A stretch of DNA of 36,373 nucleotides from an uncultured Marmoricola sp. (lineage in GTDB: Bacteria; Actinomycetota; Actinomycetes; Propionibacteriales; Nocardioidaceae): NCBI RefSeq assembly GCF_943913695.1, contig NZ_CALTZE010000020.1, positions 1 through 36,373 on the forward strand. The letters are read 5' to 3'. Shown piece after piece: positions 1 to 7,767 of the stretch (position 1 is its first letter; each line of letters opens with the position of its first letter). The translations under genes and the position numbers were made by a program. The notes beneath the pieces are model-generated. The model saw only the letters and a program-made list of their open reading frames with translations. It did not search any database and was not told the DNA's origin.

Positions 1-242
1 GGCCTCGAGACGGTCGCTGCGCGACCTCCTCGACCAACGGGGCCGACGCCCGGCGCCGTCTCGCTGGGCCTCGAGACGGTCGCTGCGCGACCTCCTCGAC
101 CAACGGGGCCAGCGCCGGCGTCCGCCTCACCCGGCCTCGAGACGGTCGCTGCGCGACCTCCTCGACCAACGGGGCCGGGGCCGGCGTCCGCCTCACCGGG
201 CCTCGAGACGGTCGCTGCGCGACCTCCTCGACCAACGGGGCC
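1..242. repeat. 66-bp tandem repeat, four near-identical copies with hairpin core
   Basis: Copies begin at 1, 67, 133 and 199, an exact 66-bp period. In each copy the first 44 bases are essentially invariant and the following 22 vary more. The invariant part contains the stem-loop GGTCGC-TGC-GCGACC (12-26 in copy 1), flanked by TCGAG (5-9) and CTCGA (29-33), which extend the pairing. A decayed fifth unit begins near 265. 66 is a multiple of 3, but no convincing coding frame or start is present, so I read this as an intergenic palindromic repeat array lying beyond the purH 3' end. Whether the same unit is dispersed in the genome cannot be seen here. Nothing else is recognised in 243-331. Confidence 0.9.
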
Positions 243-331
243 GGCGCCTGGCGTCCGTCTCACCGGGTCTCGACGCGGCGGTCACGACCTCGTGCCTCGG
301 TCGTGCGCCTTGCTCGACCTGCCCACAGGAC

Positions 332-354
332 GCTGTCCTCGTGCCTCGGACAGC
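332..354 (-). terminator. Possible purH terminator hairpin
   Basis: Arms GCTGTCC (332-338) and GGACAGC (348-354) are perfectly complementary with a 9-nt loop, and they begin directly at the purH stop codon on the minus strand. There is no T-run, which is common for high-GC actinobacterial terminators, so this is only a candidate. Confidence 0.4.
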
Positions 355-1943
355 TAGTGGGCAAAGTGGCGGGTGCCGGTGAAGTACATCGTGACCCCGG
401 TGGCGCGGCAGGCCTCGATCGTGAGCTCGTCGCGCACCGAGCCACCGGGCTGCACGATGGCCGTGATGCCGGCGTCGATGAGGATCTGGGGACCGTCCTC
501 GAAGGGGAAGAAGGCATCGGAGGCGGCCACGGAGCCCGCCGCCCGCTCCCCTGCCCGGGAGACGGCGAGGCGGCAGGAGTCGACGCGGTTGACCTGCCCC
601 ATGCCGATGCCGACGGACGCGCCGGAGGAGGCGAGCAGGATGGCGTTGGACTTCGCGGCCCGTACGGCGCGCCAGGCGAAGGCGAGGTCGGCGAGCACGT
701 CGTCGGAAGCCGCCTCGCCCGTCGCGAGGGTCCACGACGCGGGGTCGTCGCCGCCACCCTCCACCACGGCGTCGATCGCGTCGCGCTGCTGCACCAGCTC
801 CCCGCCCGAGATCTGGCGGACCTCGAAGTGGCGGGTGCCGCCGGGCGGCACCTGGAGCAGGCGCACGTTCTTCTTGCCCTGCAGCACCTCGACCGCGCCC
901 GGCTCGAACCCAGGAGCGGCGACCACCTCGGTGAACACCTCGGCCACCTGCTCGGCCATCGCCACCGAGACCGGCCGGTTGACCGCGATCACGCCGCCGA
1001 AGGCCGAGACCGGGTCGCACTCGTGCGCGCGGCGGTGCGCCTCGGCGACGTCGGCGCCGATCGCGATGCCGCACGGGTTGGCGTGCTTGATGATCGCCAC
1101 GGCCGGCTCGTCGTGGTCGTGCGCGGCCCGCCACGCGGCGTCGGTGTCGACGTAGTTGTTGTAGGACATCTCCTTGCCGTGCAGCTGCTCGGCGTTGGCC
1201 AGCCCCTCGGTGCTCTCGACGTAGAGCGCGGCGTGCTGGTGGGGGTTCTCGCCGTACCGCAGGGGCGTCTTGAGCTCCAGCGCGGCACCGCCGAAGGCCG
1301 GCCAGTCGTCGGGCGCCTCCTGCACCGCGAACCACTCGGCGACCGCGAGGTCGTAGGCCGCGGTGTGCGCGAAGGCCTGCGCCGCGAGCGAGCGCCGCTG
1401 CGCGAGCGTGAACCCGCCCGCCGCGACGGCGGCGAGCGCGTCGGCGTAGGCGTCGGGCGAGGTGACGATCGCGACCGAGGGGTGGTTCTTGGCCGCGGCA
1501 CGCACCATCGACGGACCGCCGATGTCGATCTGCTCGACGCACTCGTCGAAGGGGGCCCCGGACGCGACCGTCTGGTGGAAGGGGTAGAGGTTGGACACGA
1601 CCAGGTCGAAGGGCTCGACGCCGAGCTCGGCGAGCTGGTCGACGTGGGCCGGCAGCCGCCGGTCGGCCAGGATGCCGGCGTGCACCCGCGGGTGCAGCGT
1701 CTTGACGCGGCCGTCGAGGCACTCGGGGAAGCCGGTGAGGTCCTCGACCTTCGTGACCGGGAGCCCGAGGTCGGCGATCAGCCGCGCGGAGCCGCCGGTG
1801 GAGACCAGCTCGACGCCCGCGTCGTGGAGCCCGCGCACGAGCTCCTCCAGCCCCGCCTTGTCGTAGACGGAGACCAGAGCCCGCCTGATCGCGATCCGGT
1901 CCTGCGAGGGGCCGGTCATGGGGCCGGTTTTGGGGTCGGTCAT
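354..1943 (-). CDS. purH: Bifunctional AICAR formyltransferase / IMP cyclohydrolase PurH
   Basis: Catalyses the last two steps of de novo IMP synthesis: formylation of AICAR with 10-formyl-THF, then ring closure. The protein is 529 aa, normal for PurH. The N-terminal third is the MGS-like IMP cyclohydrolase domain (RALVSVYDKAGLEEL, STGGSARLI, FPECLDGRVKTLHPRVHAGIL). The rest is the AICAR transformylase domain, with LRYGENPHQ, SYNNYVDTDAAW, the catalytic Lys-His of AIIKHANPCG, SAFGG and FFPFEDGP. The ATG at 1943 is chosen because it overlaps the purN stop as ATGA, giving translational coupling. An in-frame ATG at 1919 is an alternative that would remove 8 residues. It forms an operon with purN. 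Function is certain from the motifs; only the start is in slight doubt. Confidence 0.97.
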   Translation of the reverse strand: MTDPKTGPMTGPSQDRIAIRRALVSVYDKAGLEELVRGLHDAGVELVSTGGSARLIADLGLPVTKVEDLTGFPECLDGRVKTLHPRVHAGILADRRLPAHVDQLAELGVEPFDLVVSNLYPFHQTVASGAPFDECVEQIDIGGPSMVRAAAKNHPSVAIVTSPDAYADALAAVAAGGFTLAQRRSLAAQAFAHTAAYDLAVAEWFAVQEAPDDWPAFGGAALELKTPLRYGENPHQHAALYVESTEGLANAEQLHGKEMSYNNYVDTDAAWRAAHDHDEPAVAIIKHANPCGIAIGADVAEAHRRAHECDPVSAFGGVIAVNRPVSVAMAEQVAEVFTEVVAAPGFEPGAVEVLQGKKNVRLLQVPPGGTRHFEVRQISGGELVQQRDAIDAVVEGGGDDPASWTLATGEAASDDVLADLAFAWRAVRAAKSNAILLASSGASVGIGMGQVNRVDSCRLAVSRAGERAAGSVAASDAFFPFEDGPQILIDAGITAIVQPGGSVRDELTIEACRATGVTMYFTGTRHFAH

Positions 1944-2569
1944 GGGCCGATCCGCACCTTCCTGTCGGTGATGGTGAGTCCGCCGCGGGCGATGGCGCCC
2001 ACGCTGTCGACGAGCATCCGGCGCTCGGCGACCTTGATCCGCTCGTGCAGCGTCTCCACGTCGTCGTCGTCCTCGACCGGCACCACCGTCTGCGCGACGA
2101 TCGGCCCGGTGTCGACCCCCTCGTCGACGACGAAGAGGGTGGCACCGGTGACCTTGACGCCGTAGTCCAGAGCATCCGCGGGCCCGCTCGTGCCGGGGAA
2201 CGCCGGACAGAGCGCCGGGTGGGTGTTGAGCACACGGTGCGGGAAACGCTCCAGGACGGCCGGCCCGACGAGCCTCATGAAGCCCGCGAGCACCACCAGG
2301 TCGGGCGCGTACGACGCCACGCTCGCGGCGAGCGCGGCGTCCCACTCCTCGCGTGAGGAGTGGTCGCGCAGCCGGTGCACGAAGGTCGGCACCCCGGCGC
2401 GCTCGGCGCGGGCGAGCCCCTCGATGCCGTCGCGGTCGGCACCGACGGCGACCATCTCGACGGCGTACGCCGGGTCCTGCGCGGCGTCGAGGAGGGCCTG
2501 CAGGTTGGTGCCGGCGCCCGAGACGAGGACGACGAGACGGCACGGCACGCGCCACAGGCTACTTCGCAT
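1940..2569 (-). CDS. purN: Phosphoribosylglycinamide formyltransferase PurN
   Basis: Transfers a formyl group from 10-formyl-THF to GAR in purine synthesis. It is about 209 aa with the whole GART fold: LVVLVSGAGTNLQALLDA near the N-terminus, PDLVVLAGFMRL, the catalytic Asn-His segment RVLNTHPALCPAFPG, and the DEGVDTGPIVAQ segment carrying the conserved Asp. I chose the ATG at 2569 because GAGGTGAGGTG lies just upstream. A GTG at 2575 and a GTG at 2548 (nearer the first beta strand) are alternatives that change only the first few residues. The stop overlaps the purH start by 4 nt. Upstream it is divergent from an ABC exporter cassette. In many actinobacteria perM lies directly before purN; here 3.8 kb separates them. 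Confidence 0.95.
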   Translation of the reverse strand: MRSSLWRVPCRLVVLVSGAGTNLQALLDAAQDPAYAVEMVAVGADRDGIEGLARAERAGVPTFVHRLRDHSSREEWDAALAASVASYAPDLVVLAGFMRLVGPAVLERFPHRVLNTHPALCPAFPGTSGPADALDYGVKVTGATLFVVDEGVDTGPIVAQTVVPVEDDDDVETLHERIKVAERRMLVDSVGAIARGGLTITDRKVRIGP

Positions 2570-2621
2570 CGGCACCTCACCTCACACGACCGTCGACGGA
2601 CCACCCGGTCACGAGGACGCA

Positions 2622-2641
2622 CATCCTCCGATCGGTGGATG
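2622..2641. promoter_or_regulatory. Near-perfect 20-bp palindrome, candidate operator
   Basis: CATCCTCCGATCGGTGGATG is palindromic at 18 of 20 positions, with symmetric T-T mismatches at positions 6 and 15. It lies in the divergent purN/ABC intergenic region, 58 nt before the ABC ATPase start. A binding site for the cassette's own LuxR-type response regulator, or for another dimeric regulator, is an inference. Confidence 0.55.
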
Positions 2642-2698
2642 CCAGGTGCAGCGGGCTGCCCGATGCGCGGGGGACCCGCCGCGCGGGAGCGTGGAGCC

Positions 2699-3652
2699 AT
2701 GATCGAGGTGGAGCACCTGCGCAAGTCCTACGGCGACCGCGTCGCGGTCGCCGACGTCTCCCTGAGCGTCGATCGGGGCGAGATCTTCGGGATCCTGGGC
2801 CCCAACGGCGCCGGCAAGACCACCACGGTGGAGAGCATCGCCGGCCTGCGGGTCGGCGACGCGGGCTCGGTCCGGGTCGGCGGCCTCGACCCGTGGACCG
2901 ACCGGGACGGCGTGACCCGGCTGCTGGGCGTGCAGCTCCAGGAGAGCCGGCTGCAGCCGCGGATCACCGTCGCCGAGGCGCTGGCGCTCTTCGCCTCCTT
3001 CTACGCCGAGCCGGTCCCGTGGACCGAGCTGGCCGAGCGGCTGGGCCTGACCGAGCACCTCGACCGCCGCTTCGACAAGCTCAGCGGCGGCCAGCAGCAG
3101 CGCCTGGCGATCGCGCTGGCGCTGGTCGGCCGACCCGAGGTCGTCGTGCTCGACGAGCTCACGACCGGGCTGGACCCGCGGGCGCGACGCGAGACCTGGT
3201 CGCTGGTCCGCGAGGTGCGCGACAGCGGCGTCACCGTGCTGCTCGTGACGCACTCCATGGAGGAGGCCGAGGAGCTCTGCGACCGGGTCGCGATCATCGC
3301 CGAGGGCCGGGTCCGCGCCCTGGACAACCCTGCCGCTCTGGCGGGAGGCGGGAGCACCGAGAGCCCGGACGGCACGCAGGTGCAGCTGAGCTTCGTGCCG
3401 CGTGGCGTGCTGCGCCCCGAGGCGCTGCGCGACCTGCCCGGCCTGCGTGGCCTCCGCACCGAGGACGAGACCGTGCGCGTGCACGGCGACGACCGCACGG
3501 TGCTCGCGGTGCTCGACCGCCTGCGCGACCTCGACGTGCGACCCGAGCGGCTGCGCGTGCGCGAGACCGCCCAAGCCGACGACCCGCGGGGCGCGACGCT
3601 CGACGCGGCCTACCTGCGCCTGACCGGCGCCACCCCCGAGGAGGACCGATGA
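2699..3652 (+). CDS. ABC transporter ATP-binding protein (drug/polyketide exporter type)
   Basis: Cytoplasmic ATPase subunit of an ABC-2 type exporter, 317 aa. Walker A GPNGAGKTTT (about 35-44), Q-loop VQLQESRLQPR, signature LSGGQQQRLAIALAL, Walker B VVVLDELTTGLDPRARR and the H-loop Thr-His-Ser are all present. Walker B carries DEL where DEP is usual. The C-terminal ~100 residues form an extension of the kind seen in DrrA/CcmA-like ATPases (DUF4162-like). The ATG at 2699 follows GGGAGCGTGGAGCC. The stop overlaps the permease start as ATGA, so the two are coupled. It is the first gene of an ATPase-permease-kinase-regulator cassette. The exported substrate is unknown; family members include antibiotic and lipid exporters. 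Confidence 0.93.
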   Translation: MIEVEHLRKSYGDRVAVADVSLSVDRGEIFGILGPNGAGKTTTVESIAGLRVGDAGSVRVGGLDPWTDRDGVTRLLGVQLQESRLQPRITVAEALALFASFYAEPVPWTELAERLGLTEHLDRRFDKLSGGQQQRLAIALALVGRPEVVVLDELTTGLDPRARRETWSLVREVRDSGVTVLLVTHSMEEAEELCDRVAIIAEGRVRALDNPAALAGGGSTESPDGTQVQLSFVPRGVLRPEALRDLPGLRGLRTEDETVRVHGDDRTVLAVLDRLRDLDVRPERLRVRETAQADDPRGATLDAAYLRLTGATPEEDR

Positions 3653-4410
3653 GCACCACCCACACCGCCGCCGCACCCACCCGCGGACTGCTCGCCACCG
3701 AGGCCCGGCTCTTCGCCCGCGAGCCCGGTTGGCTCTTCTGGATCCTGCTCTTCCCCAGCCTGCTGCTCGGCGTCCTCGGGCTGGTCCCGTCGTTCCGCGA
3801 GCCCGACCCCGAGCTGGGCGGACTGCGCGTGGTCGACCTCTACGTGCCCGTCGTCGTGCTGCTCGCGGCGCTGATGGCCTCGGTGCAGTCGATGCCGACC
3901 GTGCTGGCCGGCTACCGCGAGCGCGGCGTGCTCCGGCGCCTGCGCGCCACCCCGGTGAGCCCGGCGGCGCTGCTGCGCGCCCAGGTGCTGCTCCACGGCG
4001 CCGCGGTGCTACTGGGGGCGCTGCTCGCCATGACGCTGGCGCGGGTCGCCTTCGACACCCCCCTGCCCCAGCAGCCGCTCGGCTGGCTCGTCGCCTTCGT
4101 GCTGGCAGTGGCTGCCTCGCTCTCGATGGGGGCCGTGGTCACCGCCGCGGCGTCCACCCTGAAGGTCGCGCAGGCCGTGGGCAGCGCGGTGCTCTTCCCG
4201 ATGATGTTCACCGCCGGGGTCTGGCTGCCCGTGCAGACGATGCCGTCGCTGCTGCAGCAGATCGTGCTGTGGACCCCGTTGGGCGCCAGTGCCCGCGCGC
4301 TGGGCGACGCCTCCGCCGGCGACTGGCCGCGGCTGCTCGACCTCGCGGTCACGGCCGGGTGGACGGTCGCGCTCGCCGCGCTCGCACTGCGGTTCTTCCG
4401 ATGGGACTGA
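3649..4410 (+). CDS. ABC-2 type transporter permease
   Basis: Integral membrane partner of the ATPase just upstream (4-nt ATGA overlap). At 253 aa it is the usual size of DrrB-like permeases. There are about six hydrophobic segments: WLFWILLFPSLLLGVLGLV; LYVPVVVLLAALMASVQSM; the segment after LLRAQVLLHGAAVLLGALL; WLVAFVLAVAASLSMGAVV; AVGSAVLFPMMFTAGVWLP; and a last one before the C-terminal FFRWD. The cytoplasmic loop with GYRERGVLRRLRATPVSP is the typical coupling segment of ABC-2 permeases. Substrate cannot be told from sequence. The kinase gene follows after 30 nt. Confidence 0.92.
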   Translation: MSTTHTAAAPTRGLLATEARLFAREPGWLFWILLFPSLLLGVLGLVPSFREPDPELGGLRVVDLYVPVVVLLAALMASVQSMPTVLAGYRERGVLRRLRATPVSPAALLRAQVLLHGAAVLLGALLAMTLARVAFDTPLPQQPLGWLVAFVLAVAASLSMGAVVTAAASTLKVAQAVGSAVLFPMMFTAGVWLPVQTMPSLLQQIVLWTPLGASARALGDASAGDWPRLLDLAVTAGWTVALAALALRFFRWD

Positions 4411-4440
4411 GCCGGCCGTGCGGATGAGAGGCTGCTGCCC

Positions 4441-5730
4441 ATGAGCGCGACGGGTGCCGACGGCGTCACGGGGCTCTCGCCGCGCTGGCAGCGGTGGTAC
4501 GCCGCGATGCCGCTGGTGCTGCTCGCCTGCGGCACCACCATCGGGCTGCTCACCCAGGACCTCGTCGGCGACCGGCTCGGCGGGCGCCCGACGCTGGTGG
4601 CGCTCGCGTCGGTCACCGGGGTCTGGGTCTGGCTGTGGGACCTCGGCCCGCTGCGCGTGCGTGACGGCGAGCCGGCGCGCGGGCGGGCGGCGTACTGGGT
4701 CGTGCGCACGGTCCTCGCCTTCGCGCTCACGCTGGTCAACCCCTTCCTCGGCTTCTTCGCCTTCGTGGGCTACATGGACGCCGCCGATGTCTTCGAGGGA
4801 CGTCGTCGGACCGGGGCGATCGTGGCGACAGCGTGTGTCCTGGCCGGCACCCACGTCGGTGGGCTGCCGGTGACCACGCCGGGTCAGTGGGCGATGTTCG
4901 CGCTCCTCGTGGTCGTCAACGTCGCGGTGGCCGGCACCTTCGTGCGTTTCGCCACCGCCTCGGAGGAGCTCAGCAGCTCCCGCGCCGAGACGATCGCCGA
5001 GCTGCAGCGCGTCAACGGCGAGCTCAGCGAGGCGCTGCGCCGCAACGAGCGCCTCGCCGCGACCGTGGCCGCCCAGGAGCGCGAGGCCGGAGTGCAGCAG
5101 GAGCGGCAGCGGCTGGCCGGCGAGATCCACGACACCATCGCACAGGGACTGGCCGGCGTGGTCTCGCAGCTGCGGGCCGCACGCGAGGTGGTCGACCCCG
5201 CGGCCGCGCGGAGCCACCTCGACCGGGCCGAGTCGCTCGCGCGGGAGTCGCTGGTCGAGGCCCGGCGCTCGGTGCACGACCTGGCGCCCGGCCCGCTGAG
5301 CGAGCACGACCTGCCCGACGCGCTCGATCAGCTGGTGACCTCGTGGGACCACGCGCACGAGGCGACCGCGAGTCTCACGCTGACCGGCGACGTCACACCA
5401 CTGCACCCCGAGGTCGAGGCGACGCTGCTGCGCGTGGTGCAGGAGGCGCTGGCCAACGTCGCGCGTCACGCCCACGCCCACCGGGTGGGCGTCACCGTGA
5501 CCTACGCCGACTCCGAGGTGCTGCTCGACGTGCGCGACGACGGCGTCGGGTTCGACCCCCACCACGCCTCGTCGGTCTCCTTCGGGGTGCGGGGGATGCG
5601 CCAGCGCGTCGAGCGGATCGCGGGGCACCTGGAGGTCGAGTCCGCACCCGGAGCCGGTACGGCGCTGAGCGTGCGGCTCCCCGCCGTCGGGGCCGCCCCC
5701 GAGGCGGCCCCGCTCGGGGGGCAGGTGTGA
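4441..5730 (+). CDS. Sensor histidine kinase, NarL/DesK-type (HisKA_3)
   Basis: 429-aa membrane sensor kinase. The N-terminal ~170 residues hold about five hydrophobic segments with very short loops, so the input is probably membrane-embedded, as in DesK/LiaS-type kinases. A coiled coil (about 175-225) precedes the dimerisation box RQRLAGEIHDTIAQGLAGV, where His230 is the predicted phospho-acceptor. The ATPase domain has the N-box VVQEALANVARHAHAHRVGV and G-box DVRDDGVGFDP, then FGVRGMRQRVERIAGHLEV. The ATG at 4441 follows GAGAGG. The stop overlaps the response regulator start as GTGTGA/GTGAGC. Position suggests it controls the ABC exporter next to it; that is an inference from context. Confidence 0.93.
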   Translation: MSATGADGVTGLSPRWQRWYAAMPLVLLACGTTIGLLTQDLVGDRLGGRPTLVALASVTGVWVWLWDLGPLRVRDGEPARGRAAYWVVRTVLAFALTLVNPFLGFFAFVGYMDAADVFEGRRRTGAIVATACVLAGTHVGGLPVTTPGQWAMFALLVVVNVAVAGTFVRFATASEELSSSRAETIAELQRVNGELSEALRRNERLAATVAAQEREAGVQQERQRLAGEIHDTIAQGLAGVVSQLRAAREVVDPAAARSHLDRAESLARESLVEARRSVHDLAPGPLSEHDLPDALDQLVTSWDHAHEATASLTLTGDVTPLHPEVEATLLRVVQEALANVARHAHAHRVGVTVTYADSEVLLDVRDDGVGFDPHHASSVSFGVRGMRQRVERIAGHLEVESAPGAGTALSVRLPAVGAAPEAAPLGGQV

Positions 5731-6356
5731 GCACGGTCCGGCTGGTGCTCGCCGACGACCACCCCGTGGTGCGCGACGGGATCCGCAGCACCCTGGAGAC
5801 GGTGGCCGACTTCGAGGTGGTGGGCGAGGCGGCCAACGGAGTCGCCGCCGTCGCCCTCGTCGAGGAGCTCGACCCCGACGTGCTCGTGGTCGACCTCCGG
5901 ATGCCTGGCGGCGGTGGCGTCGAGGCGATCCGCGCCCTGGCCGAGCGCGGCTCGCGCTGCCGGGTGCTGGTGCTGACCACCTACGACACCGACTCAGACG
6001 CGGTCGCGGCGGTGGAGGCCGGGGCGACCGGCTACCTGCTCAAGGACGCGCCGACCGCCGACCTGGTCGACGCCGTACGCCGCACCGCCGCGGGCGAGGC
6101 GGTGCTCTCCCCCGCCGTCGCCGCCCGGCTGCTCTCCCACGTGCGCGCGCCCGGCGGCGCGACGCCCCTGAGCGCCCGCGAGCGCGAGGTGCTGGGGCTG
6201 GTGGCCCGCGGCACGTCCAACCGTCGGATCGCCGAGCACCTCTTCGTCTCCGAGGCCACGGTCAAGACGCACCTGTCCCACGTCTTCGACAAGCTCGGGG
6301 TCAGCGACCGCGCCGCCGCCGTCGCCGTGGCCTACGAGCGCGGCATCCTCGGCTGA
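5727..6356 (+). CDS. LuxR/NarL-family response regulator
   Basis: 209 aa: receiver domain (1-120) then a LuxR-type helix-turn-helix (145-209). The acidic pair is in LVLADDHPVVRDG, the phospho-acceptor is Asp56 in VLVVDLRMPGGGG, Thr is in LVLTTYD, and the conserved Lys is in GYLLKDA. The DNA-binding domain shows LSAREREVLGLVARGTSNRR and the recognition helix ATVKTHLSHVFDKLGV. The GTG start overlaps the kinase stop, so the pair is co-translated. Its 3' end overlaps the 3' end of perM (opposite strand) by 25 bp. A likely target is its own cassette through the palindrome at 2622-2641, though this is untested. Confidence 0.94.
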   Translation: MSTVRLVLADDHPVVRDGIRSTLETVADFEVVGEAANGVAAVALVEELDPDVLVVDLRMPGGGGVEAIRALAERGSRCRVLVLTTYDTDSDAVAAVEAGATGYLLKDAPTADLVDAVRRTAAGEAVLSPAVAARLLSHVRAPGGATPLSAREREVLGLVARGTSNRRIAEHLFVSEATVKTHLSHVFDKLGVSDRAAAVAVAYERGILG

Positions 6357-7678
6357 GTCGGCTGACTCGGCTGACTCGGCTGACGCTGCTCACGCTGCTG
6401 ACCCGGCTCGCCGGGCTGCTCGGGATGGCGGCGCTGCCACCAGGCCACCGCGCTGCCGCCCACCAGTCCGGCCAGGCTCATCGAGCCGACCGCGAAGACG
6501 GCGACGTCCCAGACCGGCGGCCCGACGTCGGCCAGGCGGCCGGTGCCGACGGGCCCGCCTGCGAGCGCCGCGAGCAGCGCGAGCAGCAGGCCGGCGGCGG
6601 CGCCACTGCCGAAGCCGCGCAGCGCGGCCGAGTCGGCCGCTGTCACCCGGTAGGCGCGCTGGGCGCGGCCGGCCCCGACCAGGCCAGCGACCACGGGCAC
6701 GGCCACCACGCCCATCAGCCACGAGGGGGTGGCTCCCGGCTCGGGAAGGGCGGCGAGCAGGGGGAAGGCCGGCACCGGGCCGAGCGCCACCGCCGACGGC
6801 GAGACGACCGTGCCGGTGCCGACGGCGAACCCGGGACCCAGCAGGTAGGCCGCGCCCCAGACCACGGCGTTGGGCAGGAGCAGCAGCGTCGCCGCGCCGT
6901 AGGCCACCTGGTCGGCGGGCTCGAGCCGCAGTGCGGCGAGCAGCGCGAGGGCGTCGTTGACCCCGAAGCCGAGGGCGCCCACGAGCAGCAGTGTGGCCGC
7001 CAGCATCACGACGCCGGTGCTCACCACGGCCCCGTGGCCGATGGTGCGCACCCAGCCGGGCACGCGGTCGCGCAACGCGCCCCAGCGGCCGGACCCCTGC
7101 GCCAGGCCCAGCCCGCCGGCGACCCCGGCCAGCAGCAGCGAGCCTGCCACGGCCCGCGGGATGCTCGCGCTGACCGAGCCACTGCCGGTGAGCACGCAGA
7201 CCACCACCACCAGCGACATGTAGACGCCGGCGAAGACGACGACGGCCTGCAGCAGGGCGCGGTCGTCGGCCACCGGCGCCGCGGTGCGTCCGGCGCGCCG
7301 CGCGAGGCGGTGGGCCAGCCACGCGAGACCGGCCGTCACGGCCAGTGGCAGCAGCCCGAAGGGGACCCCACCGATGCTCAGCGCGGCGCCGTGGCCCAGC
7401 AGCCACACCTGCGAGGCGATGCCGAGGGCGGCGGTGGTGGAGCCGTAGGCACCGGCCTCGGCGAGGTACCACCCGACCAGGGCCACCCCCATGAGCGCGA
7501 GCAGCCCGCCGACGACGGCGCCGACGGCTGCCAGCGCCGCCGCACCGGGGAGGCTGCGCTCCTGCTCGCCGCGCAGCCAGGCCCACGCCCGGGAGCCTCG
7601 CGAGTCCCGGCCGCTCGGCCGTGGGTCGCTCCCGCGCGCGGAGGTGCCGGTCGTCGGACGGCTCGCCAGGTCAGTCAT
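6332..7678 (-). CDS. perM: PerM / DUF6350-family membrane protein (cell division associated)
   Basis: A 448-aa polytopic membrane protein. After a ~45-residue Arg/Ser-rich cytoplasmic N-terminus there are roughly ten hydrophobic segments, then a Gln/Pro/Ser-rich low-complexity tail. The assignment rests on topology, size, typical motifs (YLLGPGFAVGTGTVVSPSAVALGP, here split by loops) and neighbourhood. In mycobacteria PerM (Rv0955) lies between sucCD and purNH and stabilises the divisome. The ATG at 7678 follows GGGAGGCG on the minus strand. The tail is encoded by short repeats of a GCTGACTCG-type unit (plus strand about 6355-6384), so its length probably varies between strains. It overlaps the convergent response regulator by 25 bp. 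Family membership is fairly sure; the division role is transferred from mycobacteria. Confidence 0.82.
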   Translation of the reverse strand: MTDLASRPTTGTSARGSDPRPSGRDSRGSRAWAWLRGEQERSLPGAAALAAVGAVVGGLLALMGVALVGWYLAEAGAYGSTTAALGIASQVWLLGHGAALSIGGVPFGLLPLAVTAGLAWLAHRLARRAGRTAAPVADDRALLQAVVVFAGVYMSLVVVVCVLTGSGSVSASIPRAVAGSLLLAGVAGGLGLAQGSGRWGALRDRVPGWVRTIGHGAVVSTGVVMLAATLLLVGALGFGVNDALALLAALRLEPADQVAYGAATLLLLPNAVVWGAAYLLGPGFAVGTGTVVSPSAVALGPVPAFPLLAALPEPGATPSWLMGVVAVPVVAGLVGAGRAQRAYRVTAADSAALRGFGSGAAAGLLLALLAALAGGPVGTGRLADVGPPVWDVAVFAVGSMSLAGLVGGSAVAWWQRRHPEQPGEPGQQREQRQPSQPSQPTQPRMPRS

Positions 7679-7750
7679 CGCCTCCCATCTTGGACGAGGT
7701 GGCAGGGCTGACGGCGCCGCCACGCGGGCAGCGGCGTACGTCGCGCCGGG

Positions 7751-7767
7751 TATCCTCGGCCCTCGTG
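7751..7767 (+). promoter_or_regulatory. Candidate -10 box with leaderless GTG start
   Basis: TATCCT (7751-7756) fits TANNNT and lies 8 nt before the GTG at 7765, the spacing expected for a leaderless actinobacterial mRNA. No good -35 is visible. This supports GTG 7765 over in-frame upstream starts at 7621 and 7711. Confidence 0.45.

Noticed and set aside
1..242. CRISPR array
   Set aside because: The repeat is 44 bp with 22-bp intervals that are themselves similar between copies, and no cas genes are present. Tandem repeat fits better.
354..2555. 733-aa reading frame running from purH through purN
   Set aside because: The region beyond 1943 is the out-of-frame purN gene; PurN has a clear frame and motif set, so only 354-1943 is coding in this frame.
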